Shown here: piece by piece, positions 24,200-32,378 of the stretch
How the letters are laid out: each line of letters opens with the position of its first letter
How positions within the stretch are numbered: position 1 is the stretch's first letter
DNA from: Candidatus Aminicenantota bacterium
GTDB lineage: Bacteria > Acidobacteriota > Aminicenantia > Aminicenantales > UBA8522
Reading direction: 5' to 3'
DNA: 64,000 nt
Assembly: GCA_017886205.1 (NCBI GenBank)
Contig: JAFNEO010000012.1
Span: 68,482 to 132,481, forward strand
Notes under the pieces: generated by a model
Seen by the model: the letters and a program-made list of their open reading frames with translations, nothing else
The model's database searches: none
What the model was told of the DNA's origin: nothing
Translations under genes and position numbers: made by a program

Positions 24200-24447
24200 T
24201 GTTCGCTGGTTGATACCTTCAGCTTCACCGGTCTTGATGGAGGCACTAAAGGAAGCCCATTCGCATGAAGCCGTAATACGCGTTTAAGTCGAGCGGAATT
24301 CATGCTAAAATAACTCCGATGAGCAGGGCTTCCCGCCGAAACCTCATCGTAGACGCTAAAAAAAATACGGGCCAGAAAACGTTCCAGGCTGCCTGATACA
24401 GGAGGGATATTTTGGCAGCAAGGTTAGACTGAGGAGGTCGCGATCCC

Positions 24448-25197
24448 ATGTCGGCTCCGAAGCAGATGACGCCGTCCCAGCGGGAATTCGTCAAGGTCAT
24501 CCTCCTGGCCGGACTCATTATGCTTTTCCTCAGCATCATTTTCAGAAACCGCTGGCCGGGGGAGGACGAGTTTCGACCCGACGTTTTCCAGGAACCGATC
24601 CAGGGGCCGGGAGATCCGCCCGCGCCATTTGATGTTGCCCAGAAGGGTTACACCTACACCGTCTATCCGCAGTTCGACTATGAGCTCTGGGGGATGGTCG
24701 TCTCCTCGCACTATGCCGGGTCTTTCCTCGATTACGCGCACGAGATGTGGAAGGACTACCTCAACATCAAGGACCTCTGCACTATCTGGGGGAAGAACTT
24801 GGAAACAGGCGCCTTCCGGGAGATCAAATTCTGGAGCCGGGATTTCACCTGTTTCTACTCCTGGTCCAACCCGGAAACGGGCCGGCAGTTCTCCCAGTCA
24901 CATATCTCGAACAATCACCTCATCACCGAAAACGATCTCCTGCGCAAGGTCATAAAGAGCGTCAAGCGGGGCGACCAGGTCCACCTGCGGGGCTGGCTGG
25001 CCAAATACGGACACAAGGGATCGAAACAGGTGCGGGGGACCAGCACTACCCGTAAAGACACCGGGGGCCAGGCCTGCGAGACAGTCTATGTCACCGAGTT
25101 CGAGGTCCTCAAGCGGGCCAACCCGGGATGGCGTGCGGCCCTCCCGTTTTCGCTGCTGATCATCGGGGGTTGCCTCCTACTTCTTTTCCTGTTTTGA
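24448..25197 (+). CDS. Conserved two-TM protein of unknown function
   Basis: 249 residues. An N-terminal membrane helix (VILLAGLIMLFLSIIF, about 17-32) and a C-terminal one (ALPFSLLIIGGCLLLLFLF) flank a soluble domain with FDYELWGMVVSSHYAGSFLD, WKDYLNIKDLCTIWGKN, SHISNNHLI and RGDQVHLRGWLAKYGHK plus ACETVYVTEFEVLK. I recall proteins with this ELxGxVVSxH...NIKDxCxxWG...SNNHL...GDQVHxxGxLxxY pattern in several phyla, annotated only as hypothetical. The dense Trp, Tyr, His and Cys pattern suggests a conserved binding pocket on one side of the membrane. A GAGGAGG lies about 11 bases upstream. No operon partner is close. Confidence 0.7.
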   Translation: MSAPKQMTPSQREFVKVILLAGLIMLFLSIIFRNRWPGEDEFRPDVFQEPIQGPGDPPAPFDVAQKGYTYTVYPQFDYELWGMVVSSHYAGSFLDYAHEMWKDYLNIKDLCTIWGKNLETGAFREIKFWSRDFTCFYSWSNPETGRQFSQSHISNNHLITENDLLRKVIKSVKRGDQVHLRGWLAKYGHKGSKQVRGTSTTRKDTGGQACETVYVTEFEVLKRANPGWRAALPFSLLIIGGCLLLLFLF

Positions 25198-25277
25198 GGA
25201 TGTGTGGCCGGAGTCTTATTTAGCAGAAATCAAGACACGTTTTTCCTGCGAGGTCGCGGTCTCGAAGGCCTGAATTG

Positions 25278-25286
25278 TGCTATAAT
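25278..25286 (+). promoter_or_regulatory. Extended -10 promoter of the debranching-like hydrolase gene
   Basis: TGCTATAAT is an extended -10 element (TGn followed by consensus TATAAT). No good -35 is visible. The start codon is 27 bases downstream behind AAGGGGAG. Confidence 0.5.
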
Positions 25287-25312
25287 TCCCGGATGATCAT
25301 CAAGGGGAGATC

Positions 25313-27913
25313 ATGAGTAAAAGAGACCGGATTATTCAGCGTGTTCTTTGGATCGTCCTGGCTTTCTTGCTTCTTCTTCCTTCTCTTTCCACAGCCCAAG
25401 AAGGACTCATCCCTGTCTTCCCGATCGAGAAGGATGACCTTACCCTCGGGCGGCCGGCCCAACCCAATACCTATTTCGACAAGGCCGGACGCAGGTTCGC
25501 CATCCTCGGCCTGGAGACCGGCACGTTCGAGGCCTGGGCCTATCCCTTGAAACTCCTCAGGAATTTCGAATTTTCGTTCCTGCTCAAGAACAGCACGCGG
25601 CCGATCCCGGCGAAAGACATCGTCCGGTTTATCGAGGTGACACCTGCGGCCACGACGCTGACCTATACATACCAGTCTTTTACGGTGAAGGCGACCTATG
25701 TGACCGCCATCGATGATCCTGGAGCTGTCATACTGCTCGACATTGATTCGACCGAACCTCTGACTATCGTGGCCGGGTTCCTGCCGGTCCTCCAGCCGAT
25801 GTGGCCGGCCGGGATCGGCGGGCAATATGCCTATTGGGACGATAAGCTCAAGGCCTATCTCATCTCGGAGCCCACCCGGAAGAACCACGGCTTCGTCGGG
25901 TCGCCGGCCGCGCAGGGGATATCCTACACTCCCGCTCATATGCTTTCCGACACGCCGAGTGAATTCACGATCGCCATCAATGACCCCGCCGCGGTCGAAG
26001 GTAAGCTCATCCCGGTTGTCCTGGCTGGCGGCAAAGGAAAGCGCGAGGACATCCGAAAGGTCTACGAAAAGCTGGCCGCCGACCCCACCGCCGTCTATCT
26101 CAACGCACTCCAACACTTCCGGGACTTGCGGCAGCATACCCTGAGGGTGCAGACGCCGATTCAGAAACTCAACCTCGCCTTCGAATGGGCCAAAGTGTCT
26201 TATGATAATCTGCGCGTTGACAATCCCGACCTCGGCCGCGGGCTGGTGGCCGGTCTCGGGCTTTCAGGCACGGGCGGGCGCCCCGGGTTCGGCTGGTTCT
26301 TCGGCACCGACGCTTACCTCAATTCGCTCAGCCTTTTAAGCTACGGTGCCTTCGAAGCCGCCAAAGAGGCGCTGGCTTTCACCCAGAAATGGCAGCGCCA
26401 GGACGGAAAAATGGCCCATGAGCTCAGCCAGGCCGCCGGGTACATCGATTGGTTCAAGGATTTCTCGTACGGCTATATACATGGCGATACGACGCCGTAC
26501 TACATTGTGGCCATGGATGAGTATTATGCGAATACCGGGGACCTGGACTTCATCCGGCAGAGCTGGCCTTCCCTCAAGCGAGCTTTTGAGTGGTGCCTGA
26601 CGACGGACGCCGACGGCGACGGCCTGATGGACAACTCCAAGGCTGGGCTCGGGGCCCTCGAGTTCGGCTCACTCACCGGGATCCAGACGGATATCTATCT
26701 GGCTGCGGTCTGGATTCGGGCGGCCGAGGCCATGGAAAGGCTGGCCCGGGCGACGGGAGAGAAAAAGCTGGCCAAAAACGCCGCCGCCGCTCAGCAAAAA
26801 GCCGTGGCCGGCTTCGAGGCCAGATTCTGGGATGAAAAGGCCGGACACTACTCTTACGCTTTCAATGCCCAAGGCGAGCAGGTGAAAGAGCTCACGCCAT
26901 GGTGCGCCGTGCCCCTGATGTGGGGTATCGGTCGGCCGGAACGGGCCGCCTGGACTCTGGAAAAGATAAACTCTTCCGACCTTACGACCGCCTGGGGTGT
27001 CAGGATTCTGACCCGCAAGAGTCCGCTTTATGAGCCGCTCAATTACAATTATGGAGCTGTCTGGCCTTTCCTGACGGGCTATGTCGCCACCGCTCTTTAT
27101 CAGCACGGCTACACACTCCAGGCCCATGCGCTGGTGACGGCCAATGCCAAGCATCTGTTCGACAACGCCCTGGGCTGCGCCACCGAGCTCTTCTCCGGCG
27201 GCCTGAATGTCTGGCCGCAGGAGGCCGTTACCCATCAGGGATTCTCTACGGGAGGCTTTGTCCTGCCCTTTGTCCGGGGATTATTGGGACTGGGGGGCAA
27301 CGCGGCTAAAAAAGAAATCATCTTCAGTCCCCAGTTTCCTGCCGACTGGCCGGAAGTGACAATAGGAAAATTCCGTCTCGGCCAAGAGATCTTTGATTTT
27401 CACTACAAGCGGGACGATACCAAGATCTTATTCGAGATAATTTCCCCTCCGGGGAATTCTTTCCAGCTCCATTTTTCTCCGGCCTTTGGTTTGGGAACAC
27501 AAATCCGGCGGGCTTTGGTCAACGGTCAGCCGGTGGAGCCAACACCGAGTCCGGATTTCCAAGCTTTCCGGCATTCAGAGAAGCCGGTCTTTCTTCCCTT
27601 CGGCCTTACCGGCCGCGATGTCATAGAGATTGAACTCGAGCCCACCGTCGAAATCCTCCCGTTCGTGACAGAGTCTCAAGTCGGTGACTTCGATAGAAGC
27701 CTGAAAATCATCAGGCTGGAGCTGGCCGGGAAAGACCTGAAGGCGGTTGTCGAGGGATTGGCCGGCGAGAGCTACACGTTGCGGATAACACATGCCGAGC
27801 TGGTTCAGGACGTTAGAAGAGGTTCAGTCCTGGGGAACCGACTCACCATCCAGTTCCCCTTGGGAAAAGAGCGCGAGTTCCTGCGCCACGAGGTAATTCT
27901 CAGGCTGAAATAA
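25313..27913 (+). CDS. Secreted (alpha/alpha)6 glycoside hydrolase, glycogen-debranching-like
   Basis: 866 residues with a clear signal peptide (RVLWIVLAFLLLLPSLSTAQE). An N-terminal beta-sandwich (about 40-270) precedes an (alpha/alpha)6 barrel (about 290-660): FGWFFGTDAYLNSLSLLSYGAFEAAKEALAF, GKMAHELSQAAGYIDW, DTTPYYIVAMDEYYANTGDLDF and QTDIYLAAVWIRAAEAMERLA, the layout of the glucan debranching C-terminal family and related GH families such as GH63/GH15-like. An acidic TDADGDGLMD loop may bind calcium. A C-terminal beta domain follows. AAGGGGAG lies 4 bases upstream of ATG. It should cut alpha-linked glucans or other oligosaccharides in the periplasm or outside; the exact bond is not certain. 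It is monocistronic and convergent with the next gene. Confidence 0.78.
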   Translation: MSKRDRIIQRVLWIVLAFLLLLPSLSTAQEGLIPVFPIEKDDLTLGRPAQPNTYFDKAGRRFAILGLETGTFEAWAYPLKLLRNFEFSFLLKNSTRPIPAKDIVRFIEVTPAATTLTYTYQSFTVKATYVTAIDDPGAVILLDIDSTEPLTIVAGFLPVLQPMWPAGIGGQYAYWDDKLKAYLISEPTRKNHGFVGSPAAQGISYTPAHMLSDTPSEFTIAINDPAAVEGKLIPVVLAGGKGKREDIRKVYEKLAADPTAVYLNALQHFRDLRQHTLRVQTPIQKLNLAFEWAKVSYDNLRVDNPDLGRGLVAGLGLSGTGGRPGFGWFFGTDAYLNSLSLLSYGAFEAAKEALAFTQKWQRQDGKMAHELSQAAGYIDWFKDFSYGYIHGDTTPYYIVAMDEYYANTGDLDFIRQSWPSLKRAFEWCLTTDADGDGLMDNSKAGLGALEFGSLTGIQTDIYLAAVWIRAAEAMERLARATGEKKLAKNAAAAQQKAVAGFEARFWDEKAGHYSYAFNAQGEQVKELTPWCAVPLMWGIGRPERAAWTLEKINSSDLTTAWGVRILTRKSPLYEPLNYNYGAVWPFLTGYVATALYQHGYTLQAHALVTANAKHLFDNALGCATELFSGGLNVWPQEAVTHQGFSTGGFVLPFVRGLLGLGGNAAKKEIIFSPQFPADWPEVTIGKFRLGQEIFDFHYKRDDTKILFEIISPPGNSFQLHFSPAFGLGTQIRRALVNGQPVEPTPSPDFQAFRHSEKPVFLPFGLTGRDVIEIELEPTVEILPFVTESQVGDFDRSLKIIRLELAGKDLKAVVEGLAGESYTLRITHAELVQDVRRGSVLGNRLTIQFPLGKEREFLRHEVILRLK

Positions 27914-27946
27914 GCATCGCGCTTGTGGCGGCCAGAGGCTTTCCTT

Positions 27947-29098
27947 TTATTCCCAGCGCATGCGGTAAACGGAGAGCTCTCGATAGCCGCTCTCTTTATC
28001 ATGCATGGAGTAAAGCCGGCCGCCTCGACAAAGACAGGGAAGCGGATTCTGTTCTCTTTGCGCGTCGCGGTTGGCGAAACTCGCCCGGCCGATGAAGACT
28101 CCTTCCGGGCTGAAAATGTCAAACATGTTCTCTTCCGGGTTCAGGCCCTTTTCAAAGGTTCTGACGAGAAGCCGTCCCTCTTCGTCTTCGATAAAAGACA
28201 TGAAGGGCGGCCAGGCAGCGGCGAATTCAAATCGGTCATGGAAAGGACTGCCTTCCGGAAAGCGCTTCAAGAACGCCTGTTTGAATTCCTCCGATATGGG
28301 GACGGGTTTATACTCCTTACGGATTTTATTCTGCAGCTTTCCCTCGAGATCATAGACCCGGATCTCATAGCCCTTGTCGGTGTCTCCGACATAGATCTTG
28401 TCCTTTCCGGCTTGATAGATAAGAGACCGGCCGGATATCTTGACCTTAGCCTCGGACGACCGGAACTCGTTCGGAGTGTCCTTCTGGTAAATTTTCTTTA
28501 ATTGCTCAAAGCTGGAGTCGCAGACGCCGAGATAGTTCTGGAATTTTTCCGGGTTTTGTATCTGGTCAAAGTAGAAATATTGACCATTGCTCAGCGGGGC
28601 GATGGGTTCGATCAGCTTTTTCAGCATAACCTCTTTGATGAACCGGCCGTCCCGGTCATAAATCGCGAATTTCGGCTTGGAGGGGTCCTTGGCCAGGAGA
28701 TTTCCATCGTGGTCGAGAAAAACCGTCCCGCCCCATTCGAGCTCGCCCGGTCCCTGGCCTCTCCTCAGGAATGATCTGACGAAATTTCCCGCGCTGTCGA
28801 ACTTGAAGATGTAGTTTTCATTGCTCTGCCAGCGAATGATATAGATATTCCCTTCGGGGTCGACGTCGAATGTTTCCATTTCAGCCAGGCCGATTTGGGC
28901 GATCTTCTCATTCTCCGTGTCTATGGAGGATTCCTTCTCTAAGACGAGCCGGGAGGGAACACCTTTGACCGCATAGGGTTCGAGATGGTTGAGGACGACT
29001 TCGACGCCTTCATCAGTTGTCTTATCGATTTTCTGTTGCCGGGAGGAACAACTGGCCAAGACGAGAAAAACAAGTGAAAGCAAAATTGTTCTTTTCAT
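27947..29098 (-). CDS. Six-bladed beta-propeller lipoprotein
   Basis: 383 residues. The signal peptide MKRTILLSLVFLVLASC ends in lipobox LASC with Cys17. The body has repeated NHL/6-bladed blades: DVDPEGNIYIIRW, FDSAGNFVRSFLRRGQGPGEL, DHDGNLLAKDPSKPKFAIYDRDGRFIKEV, VYDLEGKLQNKI and FSPEGVFIGRASF. The stretch RRGQGPGEL is typical of the BF3315-like family common in Bacteroidetes and relatives. These are surface or periplasmic proteins of unknown binding function. AAAGGAGG lies 6 bases before the ATG. A MITE-like element lies just upstream. Confidence 0.83.
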   Translation of the reverse strand: MKRTILLSLVFLVLASCSSRQQKIDKTTDEGVEVVLNHLEPYAVKGVPSRLVLEKESSIDTENEKIAQIGLAEMETFDVDPEGNIYIIRWQSNENYIFKFDSAGNFVRSFLRRGQGPGELEWGGTVFLDHDGNLLAKDPSKPKFAIYDRDGRFIKEVMLKKLIEPIAPLSNGQYFYFDQIQNPEKFQNYLGVCDSSFEQLKKIYQKDTPNEFRSSEAKVKISGRSLIYQAGKDKIYVGDTDKGYEIRVYDLEGKLQNKIRKEYKPVPISEEFKQAFLKRFPEGSPFHDRFEFAAAWPPFMSFIEDEEGRLLVRTFEKGLNPEENMFDIFSPEGVFIGRASFANRDAQREQNPLPCLCRGGRLYSMHDKESGYRELSVYRMRWE

Positions 29099-29202
29099 GC
29101 GGGCCCTCCTTTTGAGAATCCCCGGGCTCGCTCCCGATTACGACCATAGCGCCGGACCCGGGCCATTGTCAATAGAAGGCATGAGCTTTTCCATTTGAAT
29201 AG

Positions 29203-29450
29203 TGAATAACTTGGGAATGGAGAAGCGACCTCGAAGGTTTAGCCTTTCTGAGGGGTTTTTTGAGGGGAGCCGCTCTTGCGGCCGGGAGGACTGTCTGAGC
29301 ACGTGGAGATCAGACGAAGAAGGATGAGAATGGAGCGAACAAGAACAAGGGATCTAGATCTGTCATGCGGAGTTCCGCACCGCCGAGAAAAACGCTGAGG
29401 AAACGGCGTTAAAAACCTGAGTGGGAGCGTTGACATTCCCAAGTTATTCA
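29203..29450. mobile_element. MITE-like element with 17-bp perfect terminal inverted repeats
   Basis: TGAATAACTTGGGAATG (29203-29219) and its exact complement CATTCCCAAGTTATTCA (29434-29450) bound a 248-bp stretch with no credible gene. I see no clear target-site duplication. It sits between divergent genes, just upstream of the MFS promoter. It looks like a non-autonomous transposon or the ends of an internally deleted IS; no matching transposase is in the window. Confidence 0.6.
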
Positions 29451-29461
29451 TTTGGTTCATG

Positions 29462-29489
29462 TTGCAAAAACTATATGTTCCGGTAATAT
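29462..29489 (+). promoter_or_regulatory. Predicted promoter of the MFS exporter gene
   Basis: TTGCAA 29462-29467, a 16-base spacer and TAATAT 29484-29489, starting 12 bases after the MITE-like element. The ATG is 14 bases after the -10 box, so the transcript would be nearly leaderless; no Shine-Dalgarno is seen. Confidence 0.4.
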
Positions 29490-29502
29490 ATACCGCTGAG
29501 CG

Positions 29503-30870
29503 ATGGACAAGAAAGCCCAGCTCTCTGCCTCGATCGTCGCCGGTCTGGCCGCGTTCCTCGCCCCCTTCATGGGTGCCTCGGTGAACATCGCCCTGCCCTC
29601 GATCGGCCGGGAATTCAAGGCGGATGCGGTGATGTTGGGCTGGGTAGCCACGGCCTATATTCTGGCCGCCGCCGTCTTCCTTGTTCCCTTTGGCAAGCTG
29701 GCCGACATCCACGGCCGGAAAAAGGTCTTTCTCTCAGGGATCTTCGTCTACACGGGCGCTTCGCTGCTGTGTGCCCTGGCCGCTTCGACCTGGGCCCTGA
29801 TCGGGTTCCGGGTCCTGCAGGGAGCCGGCGCCGCCCTGATTTTCGGGACGAGCGTCGCCATCTTGACCTCGGTCTTTCCTCCCGGCAAGAGAGGAAAAGC
29901 TTTGGGCATCAACACGGCCTCGACTTATCTCGGCCTGTCCCTGGGTCCAGTTATTGGCGGCCTGCTGACCCAGCAATTCGGCTGGAGGAGTATCTTTCTG
30001 GTCAACCTCCCCCTCGGACTGATCATCATTGCTTTTGTGCTGGCCATGCTCAAGGAAGAATGGGCCGAGGCGAAGGGCGAGCGGTTTGATTTCTTCGGAG
30101 CGGCCTTCTACGGCCTCACCCTCGTCGGAATCATGCTCGGCTTTTCCCGCCTCCCGCAAAAGAGCGGATTCTTGCTCTTCGCGGCGGGTATCGTCCTGGC
30201 CGCCGGGTTCGTCCTTCGGGAGATGAGAATAAGCAACCCTCTCCTCAAGATCGAGCTTTTCCAAGAGAACAGGGTCTTCGCCTTTTCCAACCTGGCCGCC
30301 CTGATCAACTACAGCGCCACCTTCGCCGTCGGTTTTTTCGTCAGCCTCTATCTCCAGTATTTAAAGGGCATGAGCCCGCGGAGCGCCGGGCTCGTCCTGA
30401 TCGCCCAGCCGGTCGTGATGACCATTTTTTCGCCGTTCGCCGGCCGTCTATCGGACAAGATCGAACCCCGTATTGTCGCCTCCCTCGGGATGGCCATCTC
30501 CAGCCTCGGCCTCCTGCTCTTAGCCTTCCTGCGGGCCGACTCCGCGCTGGCTTTTATCATCGCCAGCTTGGCTGTGCTCGGGTTCGGGTTTGCCCTCTTT
30601 TCCTCGCCCAACACTAACGCCGTGATGGGCTCGGTGGAGAAGAGATTCTACGGCGTCGCTTCGGCCACGTTGGGCACGATGCGCCTCGTCGGTCAGACCC
30701 TCAGCATGGGGATCGCCATGCTGATATTCGGAGTCCTGGTCGGTCGGATCCAGATCACAGCGGCCAGTGAGGGGAGCTTCCTGCAGGGGGTGAGGACGGG
30801 ATTCATCATCTTCGCCGCGCTCTGCTTCGCCGGCGTCTTCGCTTCCCTCGCCCGCGGCAACCGGAAATGA
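29503..30870 (+). CDS. MFS transporter of the DHA2 (EmrB/QacA-like) type
   Basis: 455 residues and about 14 membrane segments. Motif A is GKLADIHGRKKVFL in the first cytoplasmic loop, and the antiporter motif C region reads LGLSLGPVIGGLLTQQFGWR. SVNIALPSIGREF at the N-terminus is typical of the DHA2 drug:H+ antiporters. It probably exports drugs or toxic metabolites using the proton gradient. No regulator or membrane-fusion partner gene is adjacent. The ATG has no ribosome binding site and lies close to a predicted transcription start. Confidence 0.88.
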   Translation: MDKKAQLSASIVAGLAAFLAPFMGASVNIALPSIGREFKADAVMLGWVATAYILAAAVFLVPFGKLADIHGRKKVFLSGIFVYTGASLLCALAASTWALIGFRVLQGAGAALIFGTSVAILTSVFPPGKRGKALGINTASTYLGLSLGPVIGGLLTQQFGWRSIFLVNLPLGLIIIAFVLAMLKEEWAEAKGERFDFFGAAFYGLTLVGIMLGFSRLPQKSGFLLFAAGIVLAAGFVLREMRISNPLLKIELFQENRVFAFSNLAALINYSATFAVGFFVSLYLQYLKGMSPRSAGLVLIAQPVVMTIFSPFAGRLSDKIEPRIVASLGMAISSLGLLLLAFLRADSALAFIIASLAVLGFGFALFSSPNTNAVMGSVEKRFYGVASATLGTMRLVGQTLSMGIAMLIFGVLVGRIQITAASEGSFLQGVRTGFIIFAALCFAGVFASLARGNRK

Positions 30871-30879
30871 GCCTTTCCG

Positions 30880-30908
30880 TTGACATTGCGTAGTCGGGGT
30901 GGTATACG
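30880..30908 (+). promoter_or_regulatory. Predicted promoter of the first M24 peptidase gene
   Basis: TTGACA 30880-30885, 17-base spacer, TATACG 30903-30908, starting 10 bases after the stop of the MFS gene. The start codon is about 90 bases downstream. Confidence 0.5.
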
Positions 30909-30997
30909 TTCTTTCTTTCATCCCGCCATGACGATTCTTTGGATGACCTATCCTCAAATAAAACCGCGAAACACGTGAACTGCAAAGGAGTTGAACC

Positions 30998-32260
30998 ATG
31001 ATCACACGGCGGCATTTTTTGAAGATCGGAGGATTGACCGTCGCGGCCTCAGGATGGACAACAAAGGTACTCATGGGTTCCGCCCAAGCGCAGAAGTCGC
31101 CGCTGCAGAACATGGTCGCGGACGTAAAGCCGCTGGCAGCCGAAGACTATGCCGCCCGCCTCGAAAAGGCCCGCCGGCTCATGGCCGAAAACAATATGGA
31201 CGGTCTCTTCCTCGAGGGGGGCACAAACCTCCAGTATTTTTCGAACGTCAACTGGTGGCGGAGCGAGAGAACCTTCGGCGCCTTATACAGCCAAAAACGG
31301 GATCCGATCTGGGTCTGCCCGGCATTCGAACGGAACAGGGCCGAAGAACTCATTGCCAAAGGCCAGGAGATCCGGACCTGGGAAGAGCACGAGAGCCCCT
31401 ATGCTCTGATCGCCGGCGTCATGAAGGATCTCGGCGCCGGCGGCGGACGACTGGGCCTCGATCCTTCGATGAGGCATTTTATCTACTACGGCCTTTGCCG
31501 GGATGCGGCGGGCCTCGAGCTTACGGATGGGGCCGTCGTCACCGAGGGCTGCCGCGGCGTCAAGACGGCCAAAGAAATTGCTTACATGGACCTGGCGAAC
31601 AAGATCACCAAGCTGGCCTACCGCGAAGCCTTCAAGCAGATTGGCGAAGGGATGAGTCCTCGGGACCTGGCGGCGGCCGTCAGCGCCGCCCACCAGCAGA
31701 TGGGCGTCTCCGGCGGCGGCGGACCCCAGTTCGGCCCGAACACGGCTTTTCCCCACGGCTCTATGGTCGTCCGTAACCTCCAAAAAGGCGATACGGTGCT
31801 CGTTGACGGCGGCTGTTCTGTCGAAGGCTATCGATCGGACATCACCCGGACCGTCTTCTTTGGCCAACCGACCGATAAGCAACACAAGGTCTGGGAAGTC
31901 GTGAAGCAGGCCCAGGCCGCGGCCCTCAAGGCGGTCAGGTCGGGAGCGACCTGCGAATCTGTCGACCGGGCAGCTCGCCGGGTGATCGAGGATGCCGGTT
32001 TCGGGCCGGATTATGAGTTTTTCGCCCACCGCCTCGGCCACGGCATCGGCCTGGAAGGGCATGAGTATCCGTACCTCGTCCGCGGGAACACGCTGAAGCT
32101 CCAGCCCGGGATGACCTTCAGTAACGAGCCGGGGATCTACATATACGGGGAATTCGGCGTCCGCCTCGAGGACTGCATGGTCGTTACCGAGGGCGGCGGC
32201 CGCACCCTCGGCGGACTGGAGGCGACGGACATCGATAAGCCCTTTGGGGATGAGGCTTGA
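30998..32260 (+). CDS. Tat-exported M24 aminopeptidase (Xaa-Pro peptidase family)
   Basis: 420 residues. MITRRHFLKIGGLTVAASGW is a twin-arginine signal (TRRHFLK), so the enzyme is exported folded, probably with metals bound. The N-terminal creatinase-like domain spans about 45-185 and the pita-bread catalytic domain about 200-400. Metal ligands are Asp270 (VLVDGG), Asp281 (RSDITRT), His348 (HRLGHGIGLEGHE), Glu377 (SNEPGIY) and Glu391 (VRLEDC); all are present. M24B enzymes cut Xaa-Pro bonds in peptides. AAAGGAG lies 7 bases upstream. A second M24 protein is encoded downstream after a palindrome; with tricorn this gives the cell several routes for peptide use. Confidence 0.93.
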   Translation: MITRRHFLKIGGLTVAASGWTTKVLMGSAQAQKSPLQNMVADVKPLAAEDYAARLEKARRLMAENNMDGLFLEGGTNLQYFSNVNWWRSERTFGALYSQKRDPIWVCPAFERNRAEELIAKGQEIRTWEEHESPYALIAGVMKDLGAGGGRLGLDPSMRHFIYYGLCRDAAGLELTDGAVVTEGCRGVKTAKEIAYMDLANKITKLAYREAFKQIGEGMSPRDLAAAVSAAHQQMGVSGGGGPQFGPNTAFPHGSMVVRNLQKGDTVLVDGGCSVEGYRSDITRTVFFGQPTDKQHKVWEVVKQAQAAALKAVRSGATCESVDRAARRVIEDAGFGPDYEFFAHRLGHGIGLEGHEYPYLVRGNTLKLQPGMTFSNEPGIYIYGEFGVRLEDCMVVTEGGGRTLGGLEATDIDKPFGDEA

Positions 32261-32295
32261 TCGTTAAAGCAGTGCTCCGGGCAATAGAAATTAGG

Positions 32296-32350
32296 GAAAT
32301 AAGGGGACACGATACCGAATTCAGAAATTCGGTTCATGTCCCCTTATTTC
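32296..32350. repeat. REP-like 55-nt palindrome
   Basis: Outer arms GAAATAAGGGGACA (32296-32309) and TGTCCCCTTATTTC (32337-32350) pair over 14 bp. Inner arms ACCGAATT (32314-32321) and AATTCGGT (32326-32333) pair over 8 bp, with short bulges between. It lies between the two M24 genes. The GGGGACA/TGTCCCC pattern resembles palindromes mobilised by Y1/RAYT transposases. No T run follows, so it is not a standard terminator. Confidence 0.6.
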
Positions 32351-32378
32351 ATATTGCCCTTATAACAAGGAGGAAATG

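Noticed and set aside
32296-32350. Palindrome as a rho-independent terminator
   Set aside because: No T tract after the stem and the nested symmetry is typical of REP-like elements.
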